Source of the DNA: Longimicrobiales bacterium
GTDB taxonomy: Bacteria; Gemmatimonadota; Gemmatimonadetes; Longimicrobiales; Gaopeijiaceae
DNA: 20,904 bases
Direction: 5' to 3'
Assembly: GCA_022428035.1 (NCBI GenBank)
Contig: JAKMDG010000052.1
Span: 1 to 20,904, forward strand
The notes below the pieces were generated by a model. That model ran no database searches, was not told the origin of the DNA, and saw only the letters and a program-made list of their open reading frames with translations. The position numbers were made by a program, and so were the translations under genes. Position 1 is the stretch's first letter; each line of letters opens with the position of its first letter. Positions 1 through 7,077 of the stretch are shown piece by piece.

Positions 1-122
1 GAGTCCTCTCCGTCCATCATGGCCTCCGCACCTCCGAGTCGGACCCCCTGCTCAGGTCAACATTCGTGTCGCGCGAAGGCTGCGCGCGCAAGAGCTGCAG
101 ATTGATGACGTGGTGGCAAGGC

Positions 123-155
123 ACACAACTCGGCTCGCGGCGATCGAGCTTGTGT
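123..155 (-). terminator. Candidate terminator hairpin after btuB
   Basis: About 20 bases past the btuB stop codon lies a strong inverted repeat. The outer arms are ACACAA and TTGTGT and the inner arms GCTCG and CGAGC, with a 7-base loop and a 4-base bulge on one side. Read on the minus strand the 3' arm is TTGTGT, which is only partly U-rich, so this is not a textbook intrinsic terminator. Its place right after the last gene of the B12 locus supports a transcript-end or 3'-stability role. The repeat is nearly symmetric and could serve either strand. Confidence 0.4.
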
Positions 156-173
156 TACGGAGCCTCGACCAGT

Positions 174-2147
174 TCAACGTCCTCCAAGCCCAACACGGGC
201 CCCGACGTACAACTGCCGACCCGGGGCGGCAAAACCGAAGACCTCCTGATATTCCGCAGCGAGAAGATTGTCAGCGCGCAGCGTAAGCGCCAGAGAAGCC
301 CCAGCCGCTCCATTCCGCAGAGCGAACTCCCCACCGGCACTGAGAAGCGTATACGCCTGCAGGATGACGGGCGTCGCCGGGAAAGTCGAGAAGTCGCGAT
401 CTTCCCGTTCGCCGATCTGGCGGACAGACGCGCGCAACGTAGCTCGCCCGTCGACGCGGTACCCCACTGAGCCTCCCAGGACAGCGTGGGGCCTCCGCAG
501 TAGTCGCTTCCCCTCGACAAAGGTCGCGCCATCTCCCGCGTCGAATCCCGAGTCGATCACCTCCGTGTCGAGCCAGGTGACGTCACCAGATGCGGTAAGA
601 CTACCGCTGGTCATGAGGACACCCGCCTCGAACCCACGCGCACTCGCCTCCGCAATGTTGAAGTAGTTGGGATCTCCGGGATTCGGTGGCGAGAAGGTGT
701 ACTGGATCAGATCCCGGAAGCCTTGATCGAACCAGGTACCGGAGATCTGAAGCGCGCCTCCGAAGACATCCTGTTCTACACCGATCTCCCAGGAAGTAGA
801 ACGCTCGGGGTCGAGATCTGGATTCCCCACGGCGAAGCCGCTCGCATAATTCTCGAAGAACGTCGGCTCCTTGATGCCTGTACCGGCGGTACCTCGCAAA
901 CGCCCGGACGTCGCGTACGGCCAGGACGCGCCGACCTGCCACGTGGCCGATCGCCCGAAGAGCTCGTTGTCCTCGACCCGCATCCCGGCATTCACGCTGA
1001 GCGACGCGACGTCCGAAATCAGGTGAACGAAGCCGGCCCGGTTCGAACGCTGGTTCTGGCTCTCACCGTTCGACGGTCCGAATTGGCTCATCGATTCACT
1101 GAACGAGCGCTGCTCCTGATCAGAGAGTTCGATTCCGACCGTTCCTGTAGTCGCTTCACCGAACAGGACGTGACCCTGAGCGCGCGCACGCGTCCGACGC
1201 AGGGAGTTCAGACTCGTAAATGCGTAGAACCCGAGCGTATCGGCCGGCGTGTCGATGGCGTCGTCCGTACCGCCATCCGACTCGTACGAAGACAAGGCAA
1301 GTTCTAGTCGGACACGGCTCGACAGCTGCCGTGCGACATCGAGTCCAAGGGTGATCTCGTCCGCATAGCTGAAGGCGTTCTCGTCCACGACGTTGCCGGA
1401 ACCATCGGTCGGAAAGTGGAACGCCCTGCCCCCCGTGCGTGCAGATAGCTCAATACGAGAACGATCATCCGGAAGCAGGCGGACGACACCACTCAGGGCT
1501 CGGTTATTGAACGCGTTGTTGAACTCCAGGATGCCGTCCGTGTGGTTGTCGGAAACGGCGAAGCCGTACGAGACCGTCTTCGTGCCGCCACGCAGGTCGA
1601 GGGACCATTCGCGCCGACCGTAGCTGCCCCCCCGTATGGAGACCCCTCCCGTCGGTGCGCCCGCTCCGCTCTGCGTGATGATGTGAATCACACCCCCGAC
1701 AGCATCCGAACCATACAGCGCGCTGGCAGGTCCGCGCAGGACTTCGATCCGTTGCACGTTGTCCGTCGTAAGGCCGGAGAAATCAAACGCTCCACCAGGC
1801 TGGTTCACCTGCACGCCATCGACCAACACCTGGACGTAGTCGCTTTCAGCTCCTCGTAGAAAGAGCGACGCGACCCCACCGAACGATCCTCCTTCCGCAA
1901 ACGCCAGCCCCGGAACAGTCCGGAGTGCGTCGATGACCCGGGTCACACCAAGAGCCCGGAGTTCGATCCCATCGAGCACGGTCACGGTCGCACTCATCGC
2001 CGACTCGGCGCGCGGCTGCGGCACACCCGTGACGACGAGGCCGTCCAGAACGTAGCCGGGTCCCTGCCCGGACGACGGTGGCTCCTGCTGGGATGACACG
2101 GGGGTCGTGGTGATCATGAGTGCCACCATGCACACGAAATGTCGCAT
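174..2147 (-). CDS. btuB: TonB-dependent outer-membrane receptor, vitamin B12 type (BtuB)
   Basis: This 657-residue outer-membrane receptor probably imports cobalamin with energy from TonB-ExbBD. Residues 1-20 are a signal peptide ending around VSSQ. A TonB-box-like DGLVVTG follows at 35-41. The plug domain spans about 50-158, with typical segments such as VIDALRTVPG, LVDGVQVNQP, IEVLRGPASALYGSDAVGG and IHIITQ. The rest is beta-barrel. Length fits the BtuB/CirA group (about 600-700). The ATG is preceded on the minus strand by GAGGAG at good spacing. The B12 assignment rests on context: a cobalamin riboswitch lies in its leader and btuFCD lies just upstream. Receptor sequence alone would not separate B12 from other corrinoids or from some siderophores. 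The last residues, GLGGR, lack the usual terminal aromatic residue. Confidence 0.85.
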   Translation of the reverse strand: MRHFVCMVALMITTTPVSSQQEPPSSGQGPGYVLDGLVVTGVPQPRAESAMSATVTVLDGIELRALGVTRVIDALRTVPGLAFAEGGSFGGVASLFLRGAESDYVQVLVDGVQVNQPGGAFDFSGLTTDNVQRIEVLRGPASALYGSDAVGGVIHIITQSGAGAPTGGVSIRGGSYGRREWSLDLRGGTKTVSYGFAVSDNHTDGILEFNNAFNNRALSGVVRLLPDDRSRIELSARTGGRAFHFPTDGSGNVVDENAFSYADEITLGLDVARQLSSRVRLELALSSYESDGGTDDAIDTPADTLGFYAFTSLNSLRRTRARAQGHVLFGEATTGTVGIELSDQEQRSFSESMSQFGPSNGESQNQRSNRAGFVHLISDVASLSVNAGMRVEDNELFGRSATWQVGASWPYATSGRLRGTAGTGIKEPTFFENYASGFAVGNPDLDPERSTSWEIGVEQDVFGGALQISGTWFDQGFRDLIQYTFSPPNPGDPNYFNIAEASARGFEAGVLMTSGSLTASGDVTWLDTEVIDSGFDAGDGATFVEGKRLLRRPHAVLGGSVGYRVDGRATLRASVRQIGEREDRDFSTFPATPVILQAYTLLSAGGEFALRNGAAGASLALTLRADNLLAAEYQEVFGFAAPGRQLYVGARVGLGGR

Positions 2148-2152
2148 CTCGT

Positions 2153-2158
2153 CTCCTC
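2153..2158 (-). promoter_or_regulatory. btuB ribosome binding site beside a hairpin
   Basis: On the minus strand GAGGAG lies 5 bases before the btuB ATG and fixes the start. A perfect 6-bp stem (TCCCGC/GCGGGA, loop of 4, positions 2160-2175) sits one base upstream of it. The stem could be part of a riboswitch-controlled switch that opens or closes the ribosome site. Confidence 0.6.
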
Positions 2159-2159
2159 A

Positions 2160-2287
2160 TCCCGCCCGCGCGGGACTGACTCGGCCGACGAAGAAGAGGC
2201 GAGGCGAACCGGTGCTCCGACGGATGAACGGCATCCTACGGTGCAAACCTGCTCCCCTGGACTCCCCTTCGGAGACCCGTATACGGG
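2160..2287 (-). promoter_or_regulatory. Expression-platform region of the btuB riboswitch leader
   Basis: The leader between the aptamer and btuB holds several inverted repeats in transcript order: a perfect 12-base palindrome CCCGTATACGGG (2276-2287), an overlapping stem at 2259-2277 (6 of 7 pairs), a 5-bp stem GGATG/CATCC (2222-2236), and the 6-bp GC stem at 2160-2175 next to the ribosome site. None has a U-tract, so translational control, or Rho-dependent control, is more likely than an intrinsic terminator. The first two stems overlap and cannot both form, which is what a two-state switch needs. This is inferred from pairing by eye, not from a folding calculation. Confidence 0.4.
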
Positions 2288-2292
2288 GTGCT

Positions 2293-2445
2293 GGTGGGTC
2301 AGGTCTCCTGGCTCGAGGCCGTCCGCGCTCACCTTCCCAAGGATGACTCCTCAGTGGCATTCCGAGCCGACGTTCCGGTTGAGGACCGGACCTCTCACAG
2401 TGGCGGGGCCGCGCCGGATTCACACCGGCTTCCGTTTGACCCACC
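2293..2445 (-). ncRNA. Cobalamin riboswitch controlling btuB
   Basis: The minus strand carries the conserved cobalamin-aptamer blocks in order: GCCGGTGTGAATCCGGC, then CCCGCCACTGTGA, then ATGCCACTGA, then GGGAAGGTGAGC, and finally the B12 box GAGCCAGGAGACCTG. The ends are set by a perfect 9-bp P1 stem, GGTGGGTCA at 2437-2445 pairing with TGACCCACC at 2293-2301. At about 153 bases it is a compact form. The aptamer binds a cobalamin and usually shuts off uptake genes when B12 is plentiful. It lies about 145 bases before btuB and about 50 bases after btuD, so it can set btuB separately from the ABC genes. Confidence 0.93.
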
Positions 2446-2491
2446 CGCAAATTGAGTTGTGCTGAGAGCTTCGAGGCTCCATCCCTGCATG

Positions 2492-3310
2492 TCAACCGGC
2501 GGAGGTCGAGCCGCCATGGGAAAGGGGCACCACTTGTGGCGCGCCTGCACCCGGCCCAAGTCCCTCCGGCGACGTCACGAGGACGGGCCAACGATACACA
2601 CGACCGATGGTATCCGCGGTGATGACGTCGTCGGGGGAGCCCAAGGCCTCGATGCGTCCCTTGCTGAGAAGCAACAACCGGGACGCATAGCGCGCCGCCA
2701 AGTTCAGGTTGTGGGTAGCGACGACAACCGTGAACGAATGTTCTTCGGTGAGCTCCCGCATCAACTCGAACGTCTCCATTTCGAAATGGAGATCGAGCGC
2801 AGCCGTCGGTTCATCCAGGACCAGGATCTTTGGCTCCTGTGCCAGAGCACGTGCGATCCGGACTCGCTGCCGCTCACCGCCCGACAGGTTACGAATGCTC
2901 CGGCCGCCGAGATCCATGATACCCGCGCGCTCCATGGCTCCGTCGACCGCAGCCCGGTCCTCCGGCCCCATGCGCCCGAGGACACCGATGTGAGGATATC
3001 GACCCATCTCGACGAGCGAGCGGACGTTCATGGGAAATGCCATCGGCTCGGCCTGAGGCACGAAGGCCACTTCCATCGCGATCTCACGTCGACCCCATGA
3101 GTCACTGGGACGACCCGAAAAGGTCACCGAACCGCCTGAGGTCTCAAGCTCCCCGAGGAGCACACGAAGCAGCGTCGACTTCCCCGAGCCGTTCGGACCG
3201 AGCATGGCGAAGACCGAGCCAGCTTCGACATCCAGCGTGATCCCATCGAGCGCCGACCGACCAGCGCCAGGATAGCGATAGGAGACATCACGCAGCTCGA
3301 AGAGGCTCAC
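2492..3310 (-). CDS. btuD: Cobalamin ABC transporter ATP-binding protein (BtuD)
   Basis: This 272-residue ATPase would power B12 import through BtuC. Seen in the sequence: Walker A GPNGSGKST (38-46), Q-loop Q86, signature LSGGERQRV (from 142), Walker B ILVLDEP (162-168) and switch His200 in ATHN. These are the complete set for a FecE/BtuD-family ATPase, and length is normal. I chose the GTG start at 3310 because it overlaps the btuC stop (GTGA) and has AGGAGG just upstream. An upstream ATG would add 55 residues of unlikely sequence read through btuC. The last 20 residues are Gly/Ser/Pro-rich and probably unstructured. The family also moves iron-siderophores; the flanking cobalamin riboswitches favour B12. 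Confidence 0.9.
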   Translation of the reverse strand: MSLFELRDVSYRYPGAGRSALDGITLDVEAGSVFAMLGPNGSGKSTLLRVLLGELETSGGSVTFSGRPSDSWGRREIAMEVAFVPQAEPMAFPMNVRSLVEMGRYPHIGVLGRMGPEDRAAVDGAMERAGIMDLGGRSIRNLSGGERQRVRIARALAQEPKILVLDEPTAALDLHFEMETFELMRELTEEHSFTVVVATHNLNLAARYASRLLLLSKGRIEALGSPDDVITADTIGRVYRWPVLVTSPEGLGPGAGAPQVVPLSHGGSTSAG

Positions 3311-4302
3311 GTGCCCTCCTGGTAGCGGATGAGGAGCCACAGAAAGACCGGTACCCCAGCCAGCGCAGTCACGACTCCGACCGGGAGTTCGGCAGGCGCG
3401 ACAACGGTCCGAGCGATCGTGTCCGCAAAAACGAGGAATGCTCCTCCGGTAAGAGCACACGCCGGCAGGAGCCATCGGTGGTCACTGCCACCGACAAGCC
3501 TGAGCGCATGTGGGACGACCAGGCCGACGAATCCGATCGCGCCCGAGCCCGCAACACAGACGCCAACCACAAGAGACGTCCCGACGTAGAGCATGAGCTT
3601 GAGCTTGCGGACATCTACGCCTAGGTGAAACGCACTCTGCTCACCCACGGACATGAGGTTCAGAGGGCGAGCGAGGAGAGTCAGCGCAAGCAGCGCCGGC
3701 AGGACCCAAACGGCGACCGTGGTTACGCTTTCGCTCGTGGCACCGCTGAAGGATCCCATGATCCAGAGCATCGCAGCCCGAAATGTCTCGAGGTCCGCAA
3801 AGTTCACGAGAAGCAGGATGATCGCGTTGAAGAAGGCACCGATCACGACTCCGGCCAGGAGCAGCACGTGGGTGTCGAGCCCACGCCCTGCCGCCGCGGC
3901 CATCGAGAGGACCAGGGTGATGGCCACCACCGCGCCCACAAACGCTGCGATGGGAAGCGCAAACATTGACGTCGCTGTCATACCGAAGACGATTGCAATC
4001 ACGGCTCCGACCGCGGCTCCACTCGAGACCCCAAGTACATAGGGCTCGGCAAGCGGATTACGGAGCAGTGCCTGAAAGACCGCGCCGGAAACCGCCAGAC
4101 CAGCTCCGACCTCAGCGGCCAGGAGAACACGAGGAAGACGGAGGCCCACCACGATCGTGCGTATCCGCGAGTCGCCTGAGCCGAGCAGGGCGTCGAATAC
4201 CTCGCCGATGGGGATATCCACCGCACCCACCGCAAGACCCACCACGACGGAGAACGCGAACGAAGCGATCAGTCCAACAAGGAGCAGAACGTGACGCGTC
4301 AC
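3307..4302 (-). CDS. btuC: Cobalamin ABC transporter permease (BtuC)
   Basis: This 331-residue FecCD/BtuC-family permease has about ten hydrophobic segments. Family motifs include LRLPRVLLAAEVGAGLAVSG, then FQALLRNPLAEPYVLGVSSG, then GAIGFVGLVVPHALRLVGG (the loop that contacts the ATPase), and a C-terminal helix FLWLLIRYQ. It forms the inner-membrane channel with BtuD. I chose the GTG start at 4302 since it overlaps the btuF stop (GTGA) and begins just before the first membrane helix. A longer reading to an ATG at 4446 would add 48 Gly/Arg-rich residues lying wholly inside btuF. Its stop overlaps the btuD start, showing translational coupling. Confidence 0.92.
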   Translation of the reverse strand: MTRHVLLLVGLIASFAFSVVVGLAVGAVDIPIGEVFDALLGSGDSRIRTIVVGLRLPRVLLAAEVGAGLAVSGAVFQALLRNPLAEPYVLGVSSGAAVGAVIAIVFGMTATSMFALPIAAFVGAVVAITLVLSMAAAAGRGLDTHVLLLAGVVIGAFFNAIILLLVNFADLETFRAAMLWIMGSFSGATSESVTTVAVWVLPALLALTLLARPLNLMSVGEQSAFHLGVDVRKLKLMLYVGTSLVVGVCVAGSGAIGFVGLVVPHALRLVGGSDHRWLLPACALTGGAFLVFADTIARTVVAPAELPVGVVTALAGVPVFLWLLIRYQEGT

Positions 4303-5255
4303 GGTGTCGAGCCACCGAACGCCGACGGGTGCAGTGCGCGGGCGAGATCCATCGCCGCGTCCGCCAGTCCTGGCCCCGGACGATTGAAGTGATCCGAATC
4401 CACGAAGACGATCCGTCCGTTCTGGACCGCCTCCAGATCCCTCCATCCGGGCATGTCCCGGACAGCATCCAGCGTCAGCTCGGAATCAGCGCCCCTGGGC
4501 CAGATGATCACCGAGGGGTTCCGGCGCACCATCGACTCGAACCCTACGGTAGGCCATCGCATGGGCGCATCAGAGAAGACATTGTACCCTCCGGCAATAG
4601 AGATGACCTCGTCAATGTACGATCCGGCAGCCGTCGTCATTGGCGGGTCGGACCAGATCACGTACATCACCGAAACCAGTGGACGAGCACCAATGACTTC
4701 GCTGATGTACCTCAGTCGCTGAGCGATATCATCCGAAAGCGTCGTGGCTGGCACCGTGCGGTCGACCAGAACCCCCAGGCGCTCGATCGAGTCGTAAAGG
4801 TCGTCGACCGTCTCGGTTCGAAACCCGACTGCCGAGATACCCAGCTCCCCCAGGCGGGCGGCAAGCGCCGGCATGTTCTCCCCTTCCGGCATCAGGACGA
4901 CATCGATATCGAGCCCGACGAGTGCCTCGAGGCTCGGGTCCAGACCACCTCCAATGGACGGAAGGTCAGCGACCGCTGGATGGGTATCGTAGTCGGTGCG
5001 AGCCACGAGTCGCTCCTCCGCGCCGATGGCAATGACCAGCTCTGCCAGGGAGGGCACCAGGCTCACGATCCGGGCCACGTCATCCATCGGCTGCATGGGC
5101 GCAGCGTCAGATCCTGGCAGCGCGTCCGATGAGTTACCACACGCGGCCATGGACGTCACGAGCAACAGACAGACGACCGGAACGGTGTGCACCACGCCTG
5201 GACGGCGGAGTCGGAGCGGCACGGGAGCAAGAGACTCCCGGGTCCGAGCTTTCAT
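4299..5255 (-). CDS. btuF: Cobalamin-binding periplasmic lipoprotein (BtuF)
   Basis: This 318-residue substrate-binding protein belongs to the helical-backbone BtuF/FhuD class. A signal peptide ends in SMAAC, making Cys39 the probable lipid-anchored residue. The mature part shows family segments: RIVSLVPSLAELVIAIGAEERLV, LPSIGG, PSLEALVGLDIDVVL and GISAVGF. It would hand B12 to BtuCD. The start at 5255 lies 33 bases past the riboswitch. Another ATG at 5285 falls right after the P1 stem, has no usable ribosome site, and adds only 10 residues before the signal peptide, so I reject it. The ribosome site is weak (GAGA). It is first gene of the btuFCD operon, with a 4-base overlap to btuC. Confidence 0.9.
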   Translation of the reverse strand: MKARTRESLAPVPLRLRRPGVVHTVPVVCLLLVTSMAACGNSSDALPGSDAAPMQPMDDVARIVSLVPSLAELVIAIGAEERLVARTDYDTHPAVADLPSIGGGLDPSLEALVGLDIDVVLMPEGENMPALAARLGELGISAVGFRTETVDDLYDSIERLGVLVDRTVPATTLSDDIAQRLRYISEVIGARPLVSVMYVIWSDPPMTTAAGSYIDEVISIAGGYNVFSDAPMRWPTVGFESMVRRNPSVIIWPRGADSELTLDAVRDMPGWRDLEAVQNGRIVFVDSDHFNRPGPGLADAAMDLARALHPSAFGGSTP

Positions 5256-5288
5256 CTGGTTCTCTCGACCGAAGGACAACAGCATCCT

Positions 5289-5455
5289 GCGGCACAGGTC
5301 TCCTGGCTCAGGGCCGGAACGTTCGCCTTCCCGGACCGAGGCCCAGTGGCATATCGAACGTCCGTTTCGGTCAGAGACGTACTGCTTCTCTCAGACCAAG
5401 CCCAACACAGTGGCGGGACCGCGCCGGAATCTCACCGGCTTCCGAGATGTGCCGC
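5289..5455 (-). ncRNA. Cobalamin riboswitch controlling btuFCD
   Basis: The minus strand shows the full run of cobalamin-aptamer blocks: GAAGCCGGTGAGATTCCGGC, GGTCCCGCCACTGTG, ATGCCACTGG, GGGAAGGCGAACG and the B12 box GAGCCAGGAGACCTG. A perfect 8-bp P1 stem (GCGGCACA at 5448-5455 with TGTGCCGC at 5289-5296) sets its ends; length is about 167 bases. Only 33 bases separate it from the btuF start, leaving no room for a separate terminator, so control is probably at translation initiation. The central blocks are close to those of the second copy at 2293-2445, while the P1 and linker sequences differ. Confidence 0.94.
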
Positions 5456-5460
5456 TTGTG

Positions 5461-5489
5461 ACGTTAGGCGCAGCTCACGGGCATGACAA
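5461..5489 (-). promoter_or_regulatory. Candidate sigma70-type promoter for btuFCD
   Basis: On the minus strand TTGTCA (5484-5489) and TAACGT (5461-5466) are 17 bases apart. A start site 5-6 bases further on would fall at the first base of the riboswitch P1 stem, which is what is expected of a riboswitch promoter. The -35 matches the consensus at 5 of 6 bases; the -10 is weaker. The pair lies in the 50-base gap after the cox operon's last gene. No terminator is seen in that gap, so some read-through from cox is possible. Confidence 0.45.
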
Positions 5490-5507
5490 CCCGCCAGAGC
5501 TGAACTC

Positions 5508-5747
5508 CTAGTCGAGCGGCGCGGAGTCGACGGAATCTTCGTCCATATCACGCGTCCGCTTCCGGATGTACATCCCGGCACCCGCTACCATACCCAGGGG
5601 GAGCAGGCTCAAGAATGCGGTGGTCGCAATGAAGGCCTGACGGTTCTCGTCGCTCGAGTCGAAGCAGACCGGGCAGGCCCAGGCAGCCTCGGGTAACACG
5701 GCCATGAGGGCTAGCGCCACGAGAGGGATGACGGCAAAGCGCATCAT
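5508..5747 (-). CDS. Small exported membrane protein with N-terminal CPVCF motif
   Basis: This 79-residue protein has a signal peptide (about 1-24) ending in AWA. The motif CPVCF (25-29) follows at once, so the mature protein would begin with a CxxC on the outer side of the inner membrane. A second hydrophobic helix spans about 40-60, followed by basic IRKRTR and an acidic tail. The ATG overlaps the stop of the preceding oxidase subunit (ATGA), with AGGTG upstream. I do not recognise a named family. Its place as last gene of the oxidase operon and its exposed CxxC suggest a role in oxidase assembly, such as thiol redox or metal handling, but that is inference. Confidence 0.75.
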   Translation of the reverse strand: MMRFAVIPLVALALMAVLPEAAWACPVCFDSSDENRQAFIATTAFLSLLPLGMVAGAGMYIRKRTRDMDEDSVDSAPLD

Positions 5748-6337
5748 AGGTACACCTGCCAATAAAGAATGGGCCAGACAAGAACGACGAAGTACCAGAA
5801 CGCAGACACCGTAGCCAGTTGCGAAGACCGCAACATGTCCTTGTTCAGACGATCGTAGGTCCACATCAGCGCGACGAGCGCACCCACCGCGTGAATCGCA
5901 TGTGAGCCGACGATGAGGTAGAAGAAGCCACCATAGGCGCTCGACTGCATCGTGAGGCCCTCGGTGAGAAGTGCCACCCACTCTACACCCTGAAAGCCAA
6001 CGAAGAGGCCCCCGAGGACGATCGACAGCAGCAGCGGAATCCGTGCCTGCCCAGGCTCACGCTTGAAGGCGAACCACGTGAAGATGAGGATCATGCCACT
6101 CACGAGGAGGGCGAGCGAGTTCAGAGCCGTCTCTTCGATCGGAAGCCGTGGCTGACCGTACGGAGGCCACATCTGACCTGCCGCCTGGGACTTCACGATG
6201 GTGTGTGCGGAGATCAGGCCGGAGAAGAACATGACCTCCGTGAAGATGAAGATCATCATCCCAAGCACCCCGTTGGGAACGACCGGCTCGCGTCGAGCCG
6301 GCCTCGCTTCCGGGTACGTCGCTGACTCTGCGCTCAT
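5744..6337 (-). CDS. Second, divergent cytochrome c oxidase subunit III-like protein
   Basis: This 197-residue polytopic protein of the heme-copper oxidase subunit III family has about five membrane helices. Recognisable parts are NGVLGMMIFIFTEVMFFSGL (22-41), the family GSHAIHAVGALVAL segment, and a final FWYFVVLVWPILYWQVYL. The classic C-terminal YWHFVD of subunit III, present in the other copy at 7078-7656, reads FWYFVV here, so the His and Asp are lost. It may be a true extra subunit rather than a redundant copy. It sits 13 bases after the subunit IV-cytochrome c gene and overlaps the CPVCF gene by 4 bases. The ribosome site is weak. Confidence 0.85.
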   Translation of the reverse strand: MSAESATYPEARPARREPVVPNGVLGMMIFIFTEVMFFSGLISAHTIVKSQAAGQMWPPYGQPRLPIEETALNSLALLVSGMILIFTWFAFKREPGQARIPLLLSIVLGGLFVGFQGVEWVALLTEGLTMQSSAYGGFFYLIVGSHAIHAVGALVALMWTYDRLNKDMLRSSQLATVSAFWYFVVLVWPILYWQVYL

Positions 6338-6350
6338 CGTACGTCAGCTC

Positions 6351-7073
6351 TTACGGGTTGGGGCGGAACGACAACACGAAATCGACCATCTCCTCGAGCT
6401 GGTCGTCCGTGTAGAGGGCACCCCAGGGGGCCATCAGCGCCGAGGCTCCAATCGCGGGACCGCCGTCACGAATGACCGTGAGCACACGCTCGCGCACGTT
6501 GTCAGTCCGGATGGGATCGTTCCAGAAGGCGAGGTCCGTGAAGTTGGCCGGAGCGGGGTCGAGCCCCGCACCTGCAATCCCGTCACCCGCACCCTCAGCG
6601 CCATGGCACGTCGCGCAGATTTGTCCGTACGACGTGGCGGCACTGAAGCCAGCAGCCACCACGACCTCAGCTTCTTCCGCGGCCTCTCCCTCCTCGTTCG
6701 AGTATCCCGCCGCCTCAGCTAGCCCCCTCTGGACGGCCTCCTTGGCGGCAAGGTTCTCCCAGTTGTTGCCCTCGTGATTCATCACGTCAGGCGACACACC
6801 CGCCACCATCAGGAACATGAGGATCACGGACGTCGCCAGGACCCACTTCATGATCCGCTTCTCCCACGCGAGATGCATGAAGTTGTTGATCACCAGACGA
6901 GCCTTCACGATCGCGATACCAAAAGCGGTCACGAGCGTAAGCCAGGGCAGCCCCATCCTCTCGCCGATCTCTGGACCCGCCACGGAGATCAGGAAGAGAA
7001 TCAGCAGGGCAATGTAGATGCCGCGGTAATTGACGTGATGGCCGTCGTCGTGGCCGTCGTTGTTCTCGGACAT
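6351..7073 (-). CDS. Oxidase subunit IV fused to a cytochrome c domain
   Basis: This 240-residue protein has two parts. Residues 1-95 are a prokaryotic oxidase subunit IV-like module: a His/Asp-rich start (HDDGHH at 8-13) and three membrane helices at about 17-34, 44-64 and 75-93, with INNFMHLAWEKR between the last two. A linker with an acidic Glu/Ala-rich stretch (about 120-137) leads to a class I cytochrome c domain (about 143-238). That domain has heme-binding CATCH (153-157) and a probable Met214 axial ligand in LMAPWG. The heme domain would be periplasmic and pass electrons toward CuA. In known caa3 oxidases this domain is on subunit II; here CoxB has none. The start at 7073 lies 4 bases after the coxC stop; an upstream reading to 7217 runs through coxC and is rejected. 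Confidence 0.88.
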   Translation of the reverse strand: MSENNDGHDDGHHVNYRGIYIALLILFLISVAGPEIGERMGLPWLTLVTAFGIAIVKARLVINNFMHLAWEKRIMKWVLATSVILMFLMVAGVSPDVMNHEGNNWENLAAKEAVQRGLAEAAGYSNEEGEAAEEAEVVVAAGFSAATSYGQICATCHGAEGAGDGIAGAGLDPAPANFTDLAFWNDPIRTDNVRERVLTVIRDGGPAIGASALMAPWGALYTDDQLEEMVDFVLSFRPNP

Positions 7074-7077
7074 GTCG

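Noticed and set aside
2..286. Open plus-strand frame entering from the window edge, with a helix-like stretch (RLRAQELQIDDVVARH)
   Set aside because: It would overlap the end of btuB by more than 100 bases in antisense, the part past position 174 looks like random Arg/Pro-rich sequence, and the hairpin at 123-155 lies inside it. Sequence left of the window is needed to decide.
2490..2495. Perfect TTGACA on the minus strand before the second riboswitch
   Set aside because: It overlaps the btuD stop codon and no acceptable -10 lies 16-18 bases downstream, so it is probably chance.
3966..5132. Plus-strand open frame of 388 codons
   Set aside because: It is antisense to btuF and the start of btuC, and the product is Arg/His/Pro-rich with no domain.
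5256..5285. Earlier ATG that would lengthen BtuF by 10 residues
   Set aside because: It lies immediately after the riboswitch P1 stem with no usable ribosome site and puts extra charged sequence before a good lipoprotein signal peptide.
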